Shown: positions 54,395 to 64,000 of the stretch, piece by piece
How the letters are laid out: each line of letters opens with the position of its first letter
How positions within the stretch are numbered: position 1 is the stretch's first letter
Assembly (NCBI GenBank): GCA_025504975.1
Contig: JANUWI010000004.1
Location: 2,108,001 to 2,172,000 of the forward strand
Source: Plenodomus lindquistii
Lineage: Eukaryota > Ascomycota > Dothideomycetes > Pleosporales > Leptosphaeriaceae
Direction of reading: 5' to 3'
DNA length: 64,000 nt
Position numbers and translations under genes: made by a program
The notes under the pieces: generated by a model
The model's input: only the letters and a program-made list of their open reading frames with translations
What the model was told of the DNA's origin: nothing
Database searches by the model: none

Positions 54395-55262
54395 ATGGCT
54401 CTCAAGCGCATCAACAAGGAGCTGACTGATCTCGGCCGGTACGTCGTCTCCTTCCACGCCGGCGAGGCTTGCACGTTTGCTCGCATGCTAGCCAGCCAGC
54501 GAGCGATGGCGGGGCGCGACACTGCACCCTGTACAGTGATGCAGCAGCGCCGCCTCACAACACCGACCTGGCAAGAGCATCTGGCTAACTCGCAACCCAC
54601 AGTGACCCTCCTTCTTCCTGCTCAGCTGGCCCTATCGGAGATGATCTGGTACGTCTCTCTTTGTGCAAAATCCACGGCGGCGGTGTCTCGCGGACATGGC
54701 CGCGAGAGGAAAACTCTACGAACAAGCATGCTGACTTTTGAGATAGTTCCACTGGCAAGCGACCATCATGGGTCCTGTACGTGCATCCTCTTAGGGCGAT
54801 TTTCCCTCACCCGGCTCACATCCGCCTCTACCTCGTCACACCTTCCCAGAGACCTGAACAGCAACGAGACTAACAACATGCACAGAGCGACTCACCATAT
54901 TCCGGTGGCGTCTTCTTCCTAGCAATCCACTTCCCCACCGACTACCCGTTCAAGCCCCCGAAGGTCAACTTCACCACCCGCATCTATCACCCTAACATCA
55001 ACTCCAACGGAAGCATCTGCCTGGATATTCTGCGAGACCAGTGGAGCCCTGCTCTGACCATTTCAAAGGGTACAGAGACACGCCCTGTCTTTTCGTCATC
55101 ACTAATGCTGACCACGCCATAGTGTTGCTGAGTATCTGCTCGATGCTGACAGACCCAAACCCTGACGACCCGCTCGTCCCTGAGATCGCACACGTCTACA
55201 AGACCGATCGATCTCGCTATGAGTCGACAGCGCGCGAGTGGACCCGAAAGTACGCCATCTAG
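54395..55262 (+). CDS. UBC4: Ubiquitin-conjugating enzyme E2, Ubc4/Ubc5 class
   Basis: Exons 54395..54438, 54603..54648, 54747..54776, 54886..55069, 55123..55262; 147 residues, exactly the class length. It carries activated ubiquitin on Cys85 (H-P-N-I-N-S-N-G-S-I-C-L-D-I-L) and works with many E3 ligases to mark short-lived and abnormal proteins. Other signatures: M-A-L-K-R-I-N-K-E-L, D-P-P-S-S-C-S-A-G-P, F-H-W-Q-A-T-I-M-G-P, D-Y-P-F-K-P-P-K and the C-terminus R-E-W-T-R-K-Y-A-I. It is split into five small exons, one of only 30 nt, by introns of 164, 98, 109 and 53 nt; a plain open-frame search would miss it. Confidence 0.97.
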
Positions 55263-55686
55263 AGCAGGCAGGCGGGGGGTGGTGAAGGATGGTTTCTTTG
55301 CGCTTCACGACGGACATGACAGCTGTGGAACGGGCGAACATCGAGGGCATGCATTTTATGGCATTGTGGAATGATGGAGTTCTTCTGGTACTGTTGCAGC
55401 AGTGGTCATGCAGAAATTGGGGTACATAGTGCTTGCAATCATCACTCTCAGCACACGACCTGGTCCCTCTCGTTTTTGCAGAAATGTGCAACCGTTGATC
55501 GCAAGGGCCTGAAGTGCACCTTGTCTACTACAGTGTCTGGCATCTGATCTCGGTGCACCTGACAAACTATTGCATATCACTGATGTGACGACGCATGAAG
55601 CCAATGATCTTAGGTTGAGGTGCGTTTTTGATACAAGACAGTTGCTTGCTGAGACTGAATATATAGATGGTTCTTTTTATGTAGAT
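55263..55686. other. Convergent 3' region UBC4 / poly(A) polymerase
   Basis: 424 bases between stop codons; 3' UTR sequence only, nothing else seen. Confidence 0.55.
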
Positions 55687-57798
55687 TCACGGAGTCTGCT
55701 CCTTGGCTTCCTGTGTTCCTTGACCAGCCGTGTCCACGATCTCTTCCCCGCCGGTGGCTTTCGCGACGGGCTGCTGCTCAGCAACCGCTTTACTGACAGT
55801 CGCTTCAGCAACAACCGTCTCAATCGCACCCTTGTCAGTGATAGCCGTCTCACTCTCAGCCTTTGGAGCGGCAGCCATCTCATTCGTACCCATGTCAGTG
55901 ATAGCCGTCTCATCATCAACTGATCGAGTGACGGCCGTCTCACTCTCAGCCTTGGGAGTGTCAGCAGTCTCGACAGCCCCCCCACCTACAGCTGTTCCAT
56001 CCATAACCGCCTCACTAGTATTTTCCTCAACCACTTTCCCAGAGCCGCCAGCGGCCGTAGTGCTCCCCGTCTTCCACCCGTCCTCTCTCACCGCCTTTGC
56101 AAGGTCGGCAAGCTCAGTGTGTGTCTCACTCATCATGCGCTTTCCCTGAGCCGCGAGCCTCTCGCGTCGTGCGTAGTTGAGCATATATGCTGGGCCGACT
56201 AACGGTCCAAGAAACGTAGGGCGGGTCTTGACTTGAAGGTCGTGTTCTAATCGGCGAAGTATAGATTGAAAAGTCGCTTGTACATGTTTGATGGCGATGC
56301 CTTTGCGGCCGAGGTCGTTGGTGGGGTCTGCGGGGTCGCGGAGTAAGAGCATGTAAGGGGGTAAGGGTTTCGCTTCGCCTTCCTGTGTGTGGTGTTAGTG
56401 TGAGCATCTCAAGCGGCGTACAATTAGAAGCCGTACCTGTATCTTAGATCTCGTTTTGGGGGTCATGATGGACAGAATTTCTGCATCCTTGTCGAAGAGC
56501 TCGGCTGGCTCAACGGATATACCTTGTTTTGTTGTATCGAAATCTCGGTAGAATTTGAGAAAGTTGAGGAGGGCACCGGCTGCGTCGTTTCGCGGATGGG
56601 GGTTCTGTTGTATGCTTGCGACTATCATCATGAAGAGCGAGTAGGACCCAAACCCTCCTCTGAACACATCAGACAAGCCTCGAATGTCGAAAATCGTCTT
56701 GACCACTGTAAAGAGCGGCAGTAGGTACGGATAAACCTCAAGGTAATGTTGCATGATCCGTCGGGACTCGGACGTATCATTCGACAATACGATTTGAACG
56801 TCCAATCCGGTGCGCCGATCTTGCAAAGATATCAGGGGGTAGCGGGCGTGTCGAATGAGCGCCAGCACATAGGATTTGTTGAGGTTCTTGAAATGCTGGT
56901 GTAATTTGTGCAATGTCCTCAATGCCTTTGTCCGCGCTTTGGGCGGTGGGGGTCGGTTTGCCTGCGCAGGATCCGAGACTTTCTCGGGATTTACCAACCG
57001 GAGGTCAATGTCTGATGTAGCGAGGGCGGTGCCTGTTCGCTCCGAGCCAAATACTTCCAAAGTAAAATTTGGGAGTCCCTTGAGAGCATCGCGCCGGACA
57101 CGGTCAATGACACGGTTGCGCGCTATCTTGTCGTAGTGGTTGGGTCTGGCGTATGTGCAGAATCTGTCAATTTCCGCGACTAACCTGTTGCGAGTGTGTC
57201 AGTAGATGATGGAAGACGAGGTAGAGAGGAGCAAAGGGGGGATGTAGACACACCTGTCCATGGCTGGCAAACTCTCTCTCTCTTCTGGTGACAGACACCA
57301 CGGCAGCGCGCTCTCTCTGACTGGTTTGGGATTGACCATGGGCTCCACGATGACACCCTTGTAGTCCCCTCGAGCGTCGAAGGCAGCCCTCGCGATGCCC
57401 AAGAGAGCCTCGGGCTTCTTGAGCGAGTCCAGCCGAACCTTATGTAGCGCTTGCTGGTTCTTGACGATGGAGGCCGTCCGCTTGTCGTCATGATAGACAC
57501 CTTTGTCTGTCTCCAGTCTGCGAATGGTCAGGCGGGGCTTGGTCTGCTGCGGCTGGTGCTTGGACAGATTTGAAGCCCCCGTCTTGCCCTCACTCGGCAG
57601 CACATGGCTTTGGCCGGGAGGCTTGACCAGCTCTGCATTGGACGCTGCATTGGCGTCGCTCTTGGGGTGTATGGCCTCGACAGGCGCAGAGAAGCGGCGG
57701 TGCTGGTGGGTGGGTGCGACAAAGTGCTGCCACAGGGCGGTCGAGGGCGTGAAGCGATTAGGGGCACGACACACCAGCCCGGTGCGCGAGGACTGCAT
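55687..57798 (-). CDS. Non-canonical poly(A) polymerase (DNA polymerase sigma-like), probably mitochondrial
   Basis: Exons complement(55687..56382, 56437..57184, 57254..57798); 662 residues from the start at 57798. The nucleotidyltransferase domain has the signature 'FGSERTGTALATSDIDLRLV' (G-S then D-x-D) and the third acidic residue in L-D-V-Q-I-V. Then come 'SYSLFMMIVASIQQNPH' and the PAP/25A-associated part 'DPADPTNDLGRKGIAIKHVQ'. The N-terminus (M-Q-S-S-R-T-G-L-V-C-R-A-P-N-R-F) is basic and acid-poor, so mitochondrial import is plausible. Earlier in-frame ATGs at about 57939 and 58104 are alternatives. The C-terminal 110 residues are low-complexity A/T/E repeats. The family adds A or U tails to RNA; the target is unknown. 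Confidence 0.87.
55830..55990 (-). repeat. A/E/T-rich coding repeats in the poly(A) polymerase tail
   Basis: The motifs P-K-A-E-S-E-T-A and E-T-A-I-T-D each occur twice in different order, with matching DNA blocks, showing internal duplication in a probably disordered tail. Confidence 0.75.
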
Positions 57799-58481
57799 GA
57801 GGAGGCGCGCGGGGTGGGCGGCGTGGGGCAGGAGCAGGCCACGATGCAGCTTTGCACTGTCGCGAGCTTCATGGACGCATTCTTTCGGTTCGGCCTGTGC
57901 CTGCAGCACCTCGCCAAGCAGCCTAGCGCCATGGGCCATGCCGGGCGGACTCCCGCGGCGTGCTGCACACGCGATTGCTCCTTTGCGACAGGCACAGCAC
58001 CGTGCCCTGTATGGCAGGTAGAGAGAAGCTTCGGGAAAATGCGGTTGATTGAGAGAGGGTCTTCTCGCGCCATCAATGATTCCCCCCAAATGCCATGCTC
58101 TCATGTCGCCCTTGTCGCAGCCTCAGGCCTCAAACCCCCCTTCCTCCCTCTGGCCCATTAGAACACCGCCCTCGACCACGGCGAAGCTGTCGACTGTTAC
58201 TCTCAGATGACATGTCCTATCTGCTCTGTGCGCGATTGGGTGACATTGCATTGATAATATCTCAACACATGCACGAGACAACGGTGCGCATGCAGACAGC
58301 AGACAACGGCCCTGGTGGTGGGTCCCGCCATGCTCACCTGCGAGTGACGTCCTAGTGGGGTGGAAGCTGGCCACCCACCGCAGACGACTTTTCTTCGACA
58401 CGCCGCTCTCTTGCGCTGTACTTTCTCACAACTGCTTGCGCAACCCATTCCAGTTCACTCGTCGCATCCCGGCCCTCCACT

Positions 58482-58520
<39 letters not shown>

Positions 58521-58784
58521 CTCTCTCTCTTCTCTTCCTCTCTCTACCCGCGCAGTGCGACTGCCCTTACCAGAGCAAGCACCGCGCCAGAAGCCTTCTT
58601 TCCAGCTCCATTGGCAGAACAAGGCAGGAGCTTCGAGGCAGCAACCAAGTGAGTCCACACCTTTGAATCTCTGCGGCATCCATTCCAAGTCATGTCCATT
58701 CCGTTCATTCTTCGCCGTGCACCATCGCCAGCCTGCTCCTGACCTAACACCATGCAGAACATTCGCTCACATCACAGTCACAAC
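57799..58784. promoter_or_regulatory. Divergent promoter and TPS2 5' UTR with leader intron
   Basis: 986 bases between two outward-reading genes. The right part is the TPS2 leader: a (CT)18 tract at 58483-58518 and a likely 5' UTR intron at 58649..58757 (donor GTGAGT, branch CCTAAC, acceptor ATGCAG). The left part may code an N-terminal extension of the poly(A) polymerase. Confidence 0.6.
58483..58518 (+). repeat. (CT)18 microsatellite in the TPS2 leader
   Basis: 36 bases of perfect CT dinucleotides followed by more CT-rich sequence. Pyrimidine-rich tracts are common just before transcription starts of strong fungal genes. Confidence 0.9.
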
Positions 58785-61764
58785 ATGGCTCCGCCCACCA
58801 ATTCCGAAGGCACGGCGAGAGAGACCTTCGAGCCGCGCCAAAGCGAGCATCCCGCACTGCACCCAGACATCACCAATGTGCCTGTCACGCCCGGTGACAA
58901 CCTGGGCGGTGGGTCTGCCTACTTCGAGGACCCCGGCGCCAACAACGACAACCATCTGCCCTTCGACCCAGAGACAGTGACCCCTGGACCCTCATGGAAC
59001 GCCAACTCATACTTCGCGAACGCGCAGATGACTAGCGCTGACGCCCCCGCAGAAGCAGGCGCCGGTGCGCGAACAGAGGAAGAGCTCGCTGAGAAGCTGA
59101 ATGGGGGTCCAGATCCCAATAGCAAGAAAGACCTGGCAGATGTCGACCCACGGGCTGCCCACCCTGGACTCAACCTCAGCGGTGGCATCATCAGCGCGAC
59201 ATTTGCCATACCCTACAGTCTTGGATTCTCCCCTGGAAATGATTGGGAGATGAACCCACGCCGAGGAACATCAGCCTTGTTCGACTCCTTCTCATACCTG
59301 GCTTCCTCGTCGTCGCCATGGAACCACACACTTGTGGGCTGGACCGGTGAGCTTACCAACGCGACTGCCGCTCCACCAGAGGAAATTCCCATCAATAGGG
59401 CCGCTGCGCCTATTCCTGTGGACCCGAAGAAACCAGTCAAAGCACCGCAACAACCGGCTGGAATGCGCATCGGACGCCAAGACCGAGAGCGTCTTGAGAA
59501 GCAACTAGAGCGCGACCATGGCGGCAAGATTGTCCCCGTGTGGCTGGTCGACGAAGTGGATGATGGAAAAGACGAGTTCGTAGTCAAGACCCAAAGCCAC
59601 TGGCGGACCTACGCAGAACACGAGCTATACACCATGTTCCACTACAAACAAAATGAGCCGGAAGATGGACGCGCCGCCCGCAAGTCTTGGGCAGACTATT
59701 ACCGCATGAACAAGCTGTTCGCGGACAAGATTCTCGAAATCTACAAGCCAGGCGATATTGTCATGGTCCACGACTATCCTCTACTCCTCCTCCCCAGTTT
59801 ACTTCGTCAGCGTGTACCCAACATATACATTGGCTTCTTCCTGCATGTCCCTTTTCCAAGCAGCGAGTTCTACAGATGTCTCAGCAGGCGCAAGGAGATT
59901 CTGGAAGGTGTTCTGGGTGCTAACATGATTGGGTTCCAATCTTACAGCTACTCACGACACTTTTCGTCCTGCTGTACCAGGATATTGGGTTTCGACTCAT
60001 CTTCAGCCGGCGTCGACGCTTATGGCGCGCACGTAGCCGTAGACGTGTTCCCTATTGGTATCAACGCAGTTTCAACGCAGAGGCAAGCTTTCGGCGACCC
60101 GGAAATTGATGAACGTATCAAAGGGATCCGTGAAATGTATGCTGGCAAGAAGATTATTGTTGGTCGCGACCGACTGGACGCCGTTCGTGGAGTCGTTCAG
60201 AAATTGGAAGCATTCGAAATGTTTTTCGAGAAGTATCCAGAGTGGCAAGGCAAGGTTGTCCTCATTCAAGTCACAAGCCCCAGCGGCGTTCGCACGGATC
60301 GTGGCGACGGCGCACAGGAGAAGGTGGTGAACAAAATCTCAGACCTGGCAGCGAAGATCAACGGCGTATACGGGACCCTTGACTACACACCAGTCCGCCA
60401 CTTTCCACAGTACCTTTCTCGCGAGGAGTACTTTGCGCTGCTTCGACTCGCAGACATCGGCCTTATCACCAGTGTGCGCGACGGCATGAACACGACAAGT
60501 ATGGAATACGTAATCTGTCAAAAGGATAACCATGGGCCATTGATCCTTTCCGAGTTTTCAGGAACTGCAGGATCTTTGAGCGGCGCAATTCACATTAACC
60601 CTTGGGATCTGGGAGGTGTAGCCGATGCCATCAACGATGCATTGAAACAAGGTCCAGACGAGCGTGCAGAGCAACACAAGAAGCTCTACAAGCACGTTGT
60701 CTCCAACAACGTCCAGTCATGGACAAACAACTATCTCAAGAAGCTCATGACGAACCTCTCGTCGTTCGACCAGTCATTTGCAACCCCAGTGTTGGACCGC
60801 GCAAAGTTACTGTTCCAGTACAGACAAGCGAAGAAGCGGCTGTTTATGTTCGACTATGACGGCACCCTGACACCCATTGTCCAAGATCCGTCAGCGGCAC
60901 TTCCGTCTGATCGGGTGACCCGCACGTTGAAGATGCTAGCGGCTGATCCGGCAAACTCGGTATGGATCATCAGCGGTAGAGATCAGGCATTCTTGAACGA
61001 GTACCTGGGCCACATACCCGAGCTGGGTCTCAGTGCGGAGCATGGCAGTTTTATGAGGAACCCACGAAGCGAGATTTGGGAGAACTTGACCGAAAAAACC
61101 GACATGAGCTGGCAACAAGAAGTCCTGGATATCTTCCAATACTATACTGACTGCACGCAAGGTAAGCCATTATCGAGCCAAACCGATGATTGAATTGACT
61201 GACGACTCGACAGGAGCTTTCATTGAGCGCAAGAAGATTGCACTGACATGGCACTACCGAAGAGCGGACCCCGAGTATGGCGCATTCCAGGCGCGCGAAT
61301 GTCAGAAACATCTCGAGCGCACTGTGGCGAAGAAGTACGATGTGGAAGTCATGACGGGCAAGGCAAACCTCGAGGTCCGCCCCAAGTTTGTGAACAAGGG
61401 CGAAATCGCCAAGAGGCTTGTATTGGAGTACGGCAACGGTCCAGGGGAGCCTCCCGAGTTTGTTCTCTGTCTTGGTGATGATTTCACAGACGAAGGTAAG
61501 AGCGCTTTGCCCAAACCCTCAAACGGACGGCTAATTGTCGCAGATATGTTCCGATCGCTGCGGCACTCTGCGTTGCCCACAGACCATGTGTTTTCGGTCA
61601 CGGTCGGTGCCAGTTCGAAACAAACACTTGCAAGCTGGCATCTTGTCGAGCCTTCCGACGTCATTTCAGTAGTGTCGTTACTGAATGGTGCGGCTGATGC
61701 AGGCAGTGTCGGCGCGATTGCGGTGGTTGATGGGACTGTACCAGAGACTCGAGTTCAGAGCTAA
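58785..61764 (+). CDS. TPS2: Trehalose-6-phosphate phosphatase with synthase-like domain (Tps2)
   Basis: Exons 58785..61161, 61214..61495, 61544..61764; 959 residues. It dephosphorylates trehalose 6-phosphate to trehalose, the stress protectant, in the cytosolic Tps complex. An acidic, disordered N-terminus (1-170) precedes a GT20 synthase-like domain (about 260-650: 'VMVHDYPLLLLPSLLRQ', 'FFLHVPFPSSEFYRCLSRR', 'LITSVRDGMNTTSMEYV'). A HAD phosphatase follows with F-D-Y-D-G-T (Asp690 nucleophile, Asp692), I-S-G-R-D, and L-C-L-G-D-D-F-T-D-E built across the last intron. The start ATG at 58785 was chosen because the ATG at 58752 overlaps the acceptor of a leader intron. Introns are 52 and 48 nt. 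Confidence 0.95.
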
Positions 61765-63001
61765 ACGTTGGTGTCTAAGAAAGTCACGTCGTAATGGTGT
61801 TGTTTGTTGTGAGCATTTTGTACGGAGTCATGGAGCATAGACGGCCCTCAAGGGTGCAGACTTGACTATGATTGGGCTGAGGCTACGGTGAGATGTCGCC
61901 GTGCCATGTGTTTTTGCATGTAGATAGATGTTGACAAAGGGAAAAGGTGGAAATCACTACTTGACCTCGCAAACCTGATCGCCTCAAGCTCGCATGAGTA
62001 CAGTCTGAAGCGAAGAGCCGGCGATCACTTCCCCATGGAAGAAGCTCGCGGTTTTGCGCTCACTGGCCAGGCGCCCCTAGGGCTGCCAAGGGATGCGGAC
62101 GGGAGGCGAATCGAAGGCGACTATCCCTAAAAAGGAGGCTAGCCCTAGCTTCCCATGTGGGGGACTGACTCGGCGGGGAAACCACGCGACAGAGCCGTCG
62201 TCGAAGTGATGCGCAGACGGCGACGTTCAGTTCCTCCAATTGACAAGACGACGTTTGAGCCTCTCTCGAAGGCAAAATCAGGGGCATTGCGACCCCACAT
62301 TCGCGACACCATCTCTGCGCCTCACAGGCCAAGGTAAACCCACAAAGTGGGCAGGCCTAACGAGATCCCGTCTTGCCGGGAGAGCAGCTTGTTTAGTCCT
62401 GGTATGGACAGGGTTTCTGGTCTAGCATGGCCCACTTCATGCTTCCAGAACTGCCAGTGCGTGGAAACTGTAAGTCTGTAACGCACCAACTCCTCCCATG
62501 CGGCCCAACGCAACGCACGCGAGAGCACAGAGGATTCAGTTCCGTGTGCCTCGTGCCTTGGTGCGTGTGTTCTGCATGGACTAAATACCATTGGTTCGGT
62601 TCTGGCGCAATTGCGCCTTTTTTGCTTTCCTTGTCCTGTTCCTGTCTTACTATCTCTCTTCTCCCCGCTTGCTCGCTGATCAACTGTTCACCGTTGTGCT
62701 CTTGCTTGTTGCGCTGATCTCTACTCGCTGCAATTGACCGTTTCAGGTTCGCGAAAGTCTGTCGCGCATACCCTATCGTTATTCAATCGCTGGTCCTATA
62801 TAACGCAGGGTTCGTCACAGCGCCTGCATCCAAGCAACAGGGAACACGCCTGGAATCTCTTGCGCCATCCCCACTCTTGACACATCCTCCGCGTACAACT
62901 CTCCCCTTTGCAAGTCTTGGTGTCCTTCTTTCGACATCAATCGCTCCATCCCATACCTACCGAGACGAAGATCAAGCAATCCCACCAAACACATATACAC
63001 A
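61765..63001. other. Intergenic upstream of the small conserved gene
   Basis: 1.24 kb with TPS2 3' sequence on the left and a long leader of the next gene on the right. A TATATAA box is at 62797-62803, 199 bases before the next ATG. No coding region recognised. Confidence 0.5.
62797..62803 (+). promoter_or_regulatory. TATA box candidate of the small conserved gene
   Basis: TATATAA about 200 bases before the ATG at 63002; the CT/CA-rich sequence between would be the 5' UTR. Confidence 0.5.
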
Positions 63002-63332
63002 ATGGGGCTCATGGAGAAGCTACAAGCTCGTACGTTCCTCTCTGCTCCACAACCTCACCAACCTCTCCCAGCCACCCACCCACCACCACCCCGACTAACA
63101 CAGCCCACCAGGTCTGGAACTCTACCGCCTAGAACAACGCTACACACGCCGCGAAAAGCGCACCACCTTCTTCAGCGAAGCACAGTACGTCGACGGCGAA
63201 TACGTCTACTCGTCGCCAGCCAGCTCCGGTAAATCCTCAACAACAAGCACAACCAACAGCCGACGCTTCAGCAAGATGCCCGCTGTCCGGATAAAGGAGC
63301 TCGCTCGTGCTGGCACGGGGCGATCGTCGTAA
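63002..63332 (+). CDS. Conserved small fungal protein, 82 residues
   Basis: Exons 63002..63029 and 63112..63332; 82 residues. The first exon (M-G-L-M-E-K-L-Q-A) joins over an 82-nt intron with branch point GACTAAC to 'RLELYRLEQRYTRREKRTTF'. The sequence 'FFSEAQYVDGEYVYSSP' follows, then an S/T/K-rich tail ending in G-T-G-R-S-S. I recall this N-terminal pattern from small unnamed proteins conserved across Pezizomycotina, but know no function. The first 35 residues should form a charged amphipathic helix. There is no signal peptide or membrane segment, so it is probably cytosolic or nuclear. It is easily missed because neither exon forms a long open frame. Confidence 0.8.
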
Positions 63333-64000
63333 TGGAGATTGATGAACACTGTGGTGGAACGACGATAAGAGCGGTGTAAAGGCCAGAATCCTATCGAACG
63401 GATCTGTCTGGTCGCTGGGTTGAAAGCTAGCGCATGTCGCACGACAGCATAGCACGTGGCACGCAGACAGACGATCAACTGCGCAGGGACAAACAATACA
63501 TCCACGGTGCATTATTTCAATCGTACGCGACGCACGCGATACCATGCAACGCGAACGAACGGGGCGAGATGGCACGACACATTCGCGAGCGGAGCGATAA
63601 AGTTGTCCCTGTCTTCCCTCACCCCAAACGCAACGAACATTTAACGAAACAACAACGCACACTACTCTTCGCAACGCATTATTTTTGCAAACAGCGAGAC
63701 ACACTACTGGATGGGCTGATTATCCATGAACACGGTAACCGGTTGTTGGACGGGGGCTACAAGGTTCTAGCTTGGGGGCTTGGCTACCGTCTGCATTCCT
63801 TTACTTAATTTACTTAATTTTATTGTTTTCCTTGCTGTCTGTCATCGACATCTTCTGTCAGTATCATAGTCTATACATTTTTTTCCCGTGTCATATTGCG
63901 ATTGGGAGGATAACGCATTTGTCTTTATACCACGCACGGCCTATATATCCATCACAAAGAAATGGGAGGGAGAACCCAAAAAAATAATGAAAATGAAATC
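63333..64000. other. Downstream sequence, no gene seen
   Basis: 668 bases to the window edge. They contain T-rich sequence near 63805-63890 that may include the terminator of the small gene. No supported coding region. Confidence 0.5.

Noticed and set aside
58752..58784. TPS2 start at 58752
   Set aside because: The ATG overlaps a strong 3' splice site (CCTAAC...ATGCAG) matched to a GTGAGT donor at 58649.
1..64000. CRISPR arrays, operons, ribosome-binding sites and riboswitches
   Set aside because: The window is eukaryotic nuclear DNA. No spaced identical repeats were seen and no thiamine or other riboswitch core was recognised.

Overview
The window is nuclear DNA of a filamentous ascomycete (Pezizomycotina), most likely a Dothideomycete of the Pleosporales type. 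Genes are dense on both strands. They are interrupted by short introns of about 47-70 nt with GT..AG ends (one GC..AG) and CTRAY branch points. They encode typical mould functions: a DsbA-like oxidoreductase, a GH5 mannanase, a Ctr copper transporter and glutaryl-CoA dehydrogenase. The class and order are inferred from protein style, not from a search. Exon boundaries were derived by hand from splice sites, reading frame and family conservation.

Layout. 1-2.6 kb is gene-poor and begins with a TA-rich, RIP-like scar of a retroelement, followed by tRNA-Ser(AGA). 2.9-15.5 kb carries housekeeping genes: a quinone oxidoreductase, RPA1 (RFA1), a dienelactone hydrolase, a broken SsuA/THI5-like gene, RMT2, a DLH/NTF2-like protein, mitochondrial 1-Cys peroxiredoxin and the carnitine/acylcarnitine carrier. 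16-34 kb holds large, less familiar proteins: a two-TM protein, a Reb1-type Myb factor, a membrane Kelch protein, a secreted six-repeat cysteine protein, a mitochondrial PPR protein, mitoribosomal S18 and a Mid2-like sensor. 35.6-38.6 kb has a DsbA-like enzyme and a GH5 mannanase.

38.7-49.6 kb is the most interesting part. It contains an MFS transporter of the drug/dityrosine-exporter type, a DIT2/CYP56-like P450, and a divergently transcribed DIT1/PvcA-type isocyanide synthase with a repetitive SP-rich tail. Next come a Ctr copper importer with two Mac1-like copper elements in front of it and a two-lobed copper metallothionein. This resembles the yeast spore-wall dityrosine genes (DIT1, DIT2, DTR1) placed beside copper uptake and copper-buffering genes. 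Because isocyanides bind copper, I infer a joint isocyanide/copper locus.

50-64 kb returns to housekeeping genes: FEN1/RAD27, whose catalytic Asp34 codon lies in a 5-nt microexon, glutaryl-CoA dehydrogenase, UBC4, a non-canonical poly(A) polymerase, TPS2 and a conserved 82-residue small protein.
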